Assembly: GCA_003213165.1 (NCBI GenBank)
Contig: QCNO01000004.1
Coordinates: forward strand, 50,580-114,579
DNA: 64,000 nt
Direction: 5' to 3'
From: OCS155 cluster bacterium AG-426-D23
GTDB lineage: Bacteria; Actinomycetota; Acidimicrobiia; Actinomarinales; Actinomarinaceae
Shown here: positions 62,900 to 64,000 of the stretch, one piece after another
Layout of the letters: each line of letters begins with the position of its first letter
How positions within the stretch are numbered: position 1 is the stretch's first letter
Made by a program: the position numbers and the translations under genes
Notes under the pieces: generated by a model
The model's input: only the letters and a program-made list of their open reading frames with translations
What the model was told of the DNA's origin: nothing
The model's database searches: none

Positions 62900-64000
62900 A
62901 TGTGTGGAATAGCTGGAATTATAACAATTAAAAATTCCAAGATTGACTCAACAGTTGTTGAGAATGTGAAGCGATCTCTTGAACATAGAGGTCCCGACCA
63001 CTCATCTCATCAATTTATCAAAGAATCTGTTTGTTTAATCCACACTCGATTATCAATAATCGATTTAAATGATCGTTCAAATCAGCCTTTTCAATCAAAT
63101 GATGAGAGATACACAATAGTTTTCAATGGTGAAATTTATAATTATAAAGAATTAAGAAAGGAATTAGAAACAAAAGGACATAAATTTATAACAAATGGAG
63201 ATACAGAAGTTCTTTTACAAGGCTACATAGAATACGAAGAAAAAATATTGAATAAACTTCGTGGTCAATTTGCATTTGTAATATACGACAAAATTACCAA
63301 TGAATTGTTTATGGCGAGAGACAGGATTGGTATTAAACCCCTATATTATTCAGTTAATGACAATTGGATTCTCTTTGGCTCAGAAATTAAAGCGATAGAA
63401 CTATCAAAACTAATAGAATTTGAACCTGATATTGATTCTTATTTAGCCTATCTAAGGCACCTTTGTGTCCCAGCTGACAGCACTGGTAATAAAAATATTA
63501 AAAAATTAGAACCAGGACAATTTATTCGAATAGATAAAAATGGGAAAATATCAAAGAAAATTTATTGGGACCCATTTACCTTTTCAGTTAATCAAGATTT
63601 GAATGAAAAAAATGTTGTTGAGGAATTAGATAGGCTACTCAATGAATCTGTAGAATATCGAAAAGTTAGTGATGTTGAGGTTGGTCTTTTTCTCTCAGGA
63701 GGCTTAGATTCATCTCTTTTAGGCAAATTGATGAAACAAAATTCCGATTCATCTCTCAAAGCATTCAATGTTGATTTTGAAGAAAACTTTGAAGGATATA
63801 GGGGAGAATTAAAAGAAGCAAGATATGCATCTAGTGAAATTGGAATAAATCTTAATGAAGAGAAAATAAATTTTGATAATTTTAAAGAAATTTTTGATAA
63901 TTATGCATACTATCAAGACGATCTTGTAGGTGATGAGGTCGGCATACCTTTATATTTTTTGGGTAAATCTAGTCGGTCATCTGGAATTAAAGTTGTTTTA
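62900..64000 (+). CDS. asnB: Asparagine synthase (glutamine-hydrolysing), truncated at window end
   Basis: MCGIAGIITI N-terminal Cys nucleophile, FNGEIYNYKELR, SGGLDSSL pyrophosphatase loop; no stop before 64000, absent from ORF track. Confidence 0.93.
   Translation, partial: MCGIAGIITIKNSKIDSTVVENVKRSLEHRGPDHSSHQFIKESVCLIHTRLSIIDLNDRSNQPFQSNDERYTIVFNGEIYNYKELRKELETKGHKFITNGDTEVLLQGYIEYEEKILNKLRGQFAFVIYDKITNELFMARDRIGIKPLYYSVNDNWILFGSEIKAIELSKLIEFEPDIDSYLAYLRHLCVPADSTGNKNIKKLEPGQFIRIDKNGKISKKIYWDPFTFSVNQDLNEKNVVEELDRLLNESVEYRKVSDVEVGLFLSGGLDSSLLGKLMKQNSDSSLKAFNVDFEENFEGYRGELKEARYASSEIGINLNEEKINFDNFKEIFDNYAYYQDDLVGDEVGIPLYFLGKSSRSSGIKVVL

Noticed and set aside
1-64000. CRISPR arrays, transposases, integrases, phage genes, rRNA
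   Set aside because: None seen; no regularly spaced direct repeats and no mobile-element protein signatures in the ORFs.

Overview
AT-rich, very gene-dense bacterial chromosome window. It combines a conserved housekeeping backbone with polysaccharide-assembly loci. The backbone reads tig-clpP-clpX-valS-folC-ndk-mreBCD-mrdA-rodA-rng-rplU-rpmA-obg-proBA-(MoxR/VWA)-nadD-rsfS-tRNA-Ala, then leuS-holA?-rpsT-lepA-rsmE-HIT-phoH-pgpH-ybeY-uppS-glyS-dnaG-tRNA-Asn-SCP2-tRNA(CAU). A first small glycan/serine module (Wzx, Wzy-like, serC, short DUF1015-like, GT4) lies between tRNA-Ala and leuS. A second, larger glycan island starts about 1 nt after the CAU tRNA and runs past the window end (Wzy-like polymerases, LCP, WecA-like and PglC-like initiators, ugd/UXS/GAE-like sugar-nucleotide enzymes, many GT4s, wecB, partial asnB). 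Gene order and protein style (TTT-rich linker, SLH-like motifs with C...FxC..RP) suggest a streamlined actinobacterial or acidimicrobial-type (perhaps marine) genome; this is inference, no search was run. The most interesting item is an 808-aa O-antigen ligase/polymerase-like protein (40619-43045). Relative to its 388-aa paralog in the same window it carries a ~420-aa insertion in one extracytoplasmic loop, which appears to contain degenerate SLH-like repeats followed by a LamG-like beta-sandwich. All six convergent gene pairs in the window overlap tail-to-tail. No CRISPR array, transposase, phage gene or rRNA was seen.
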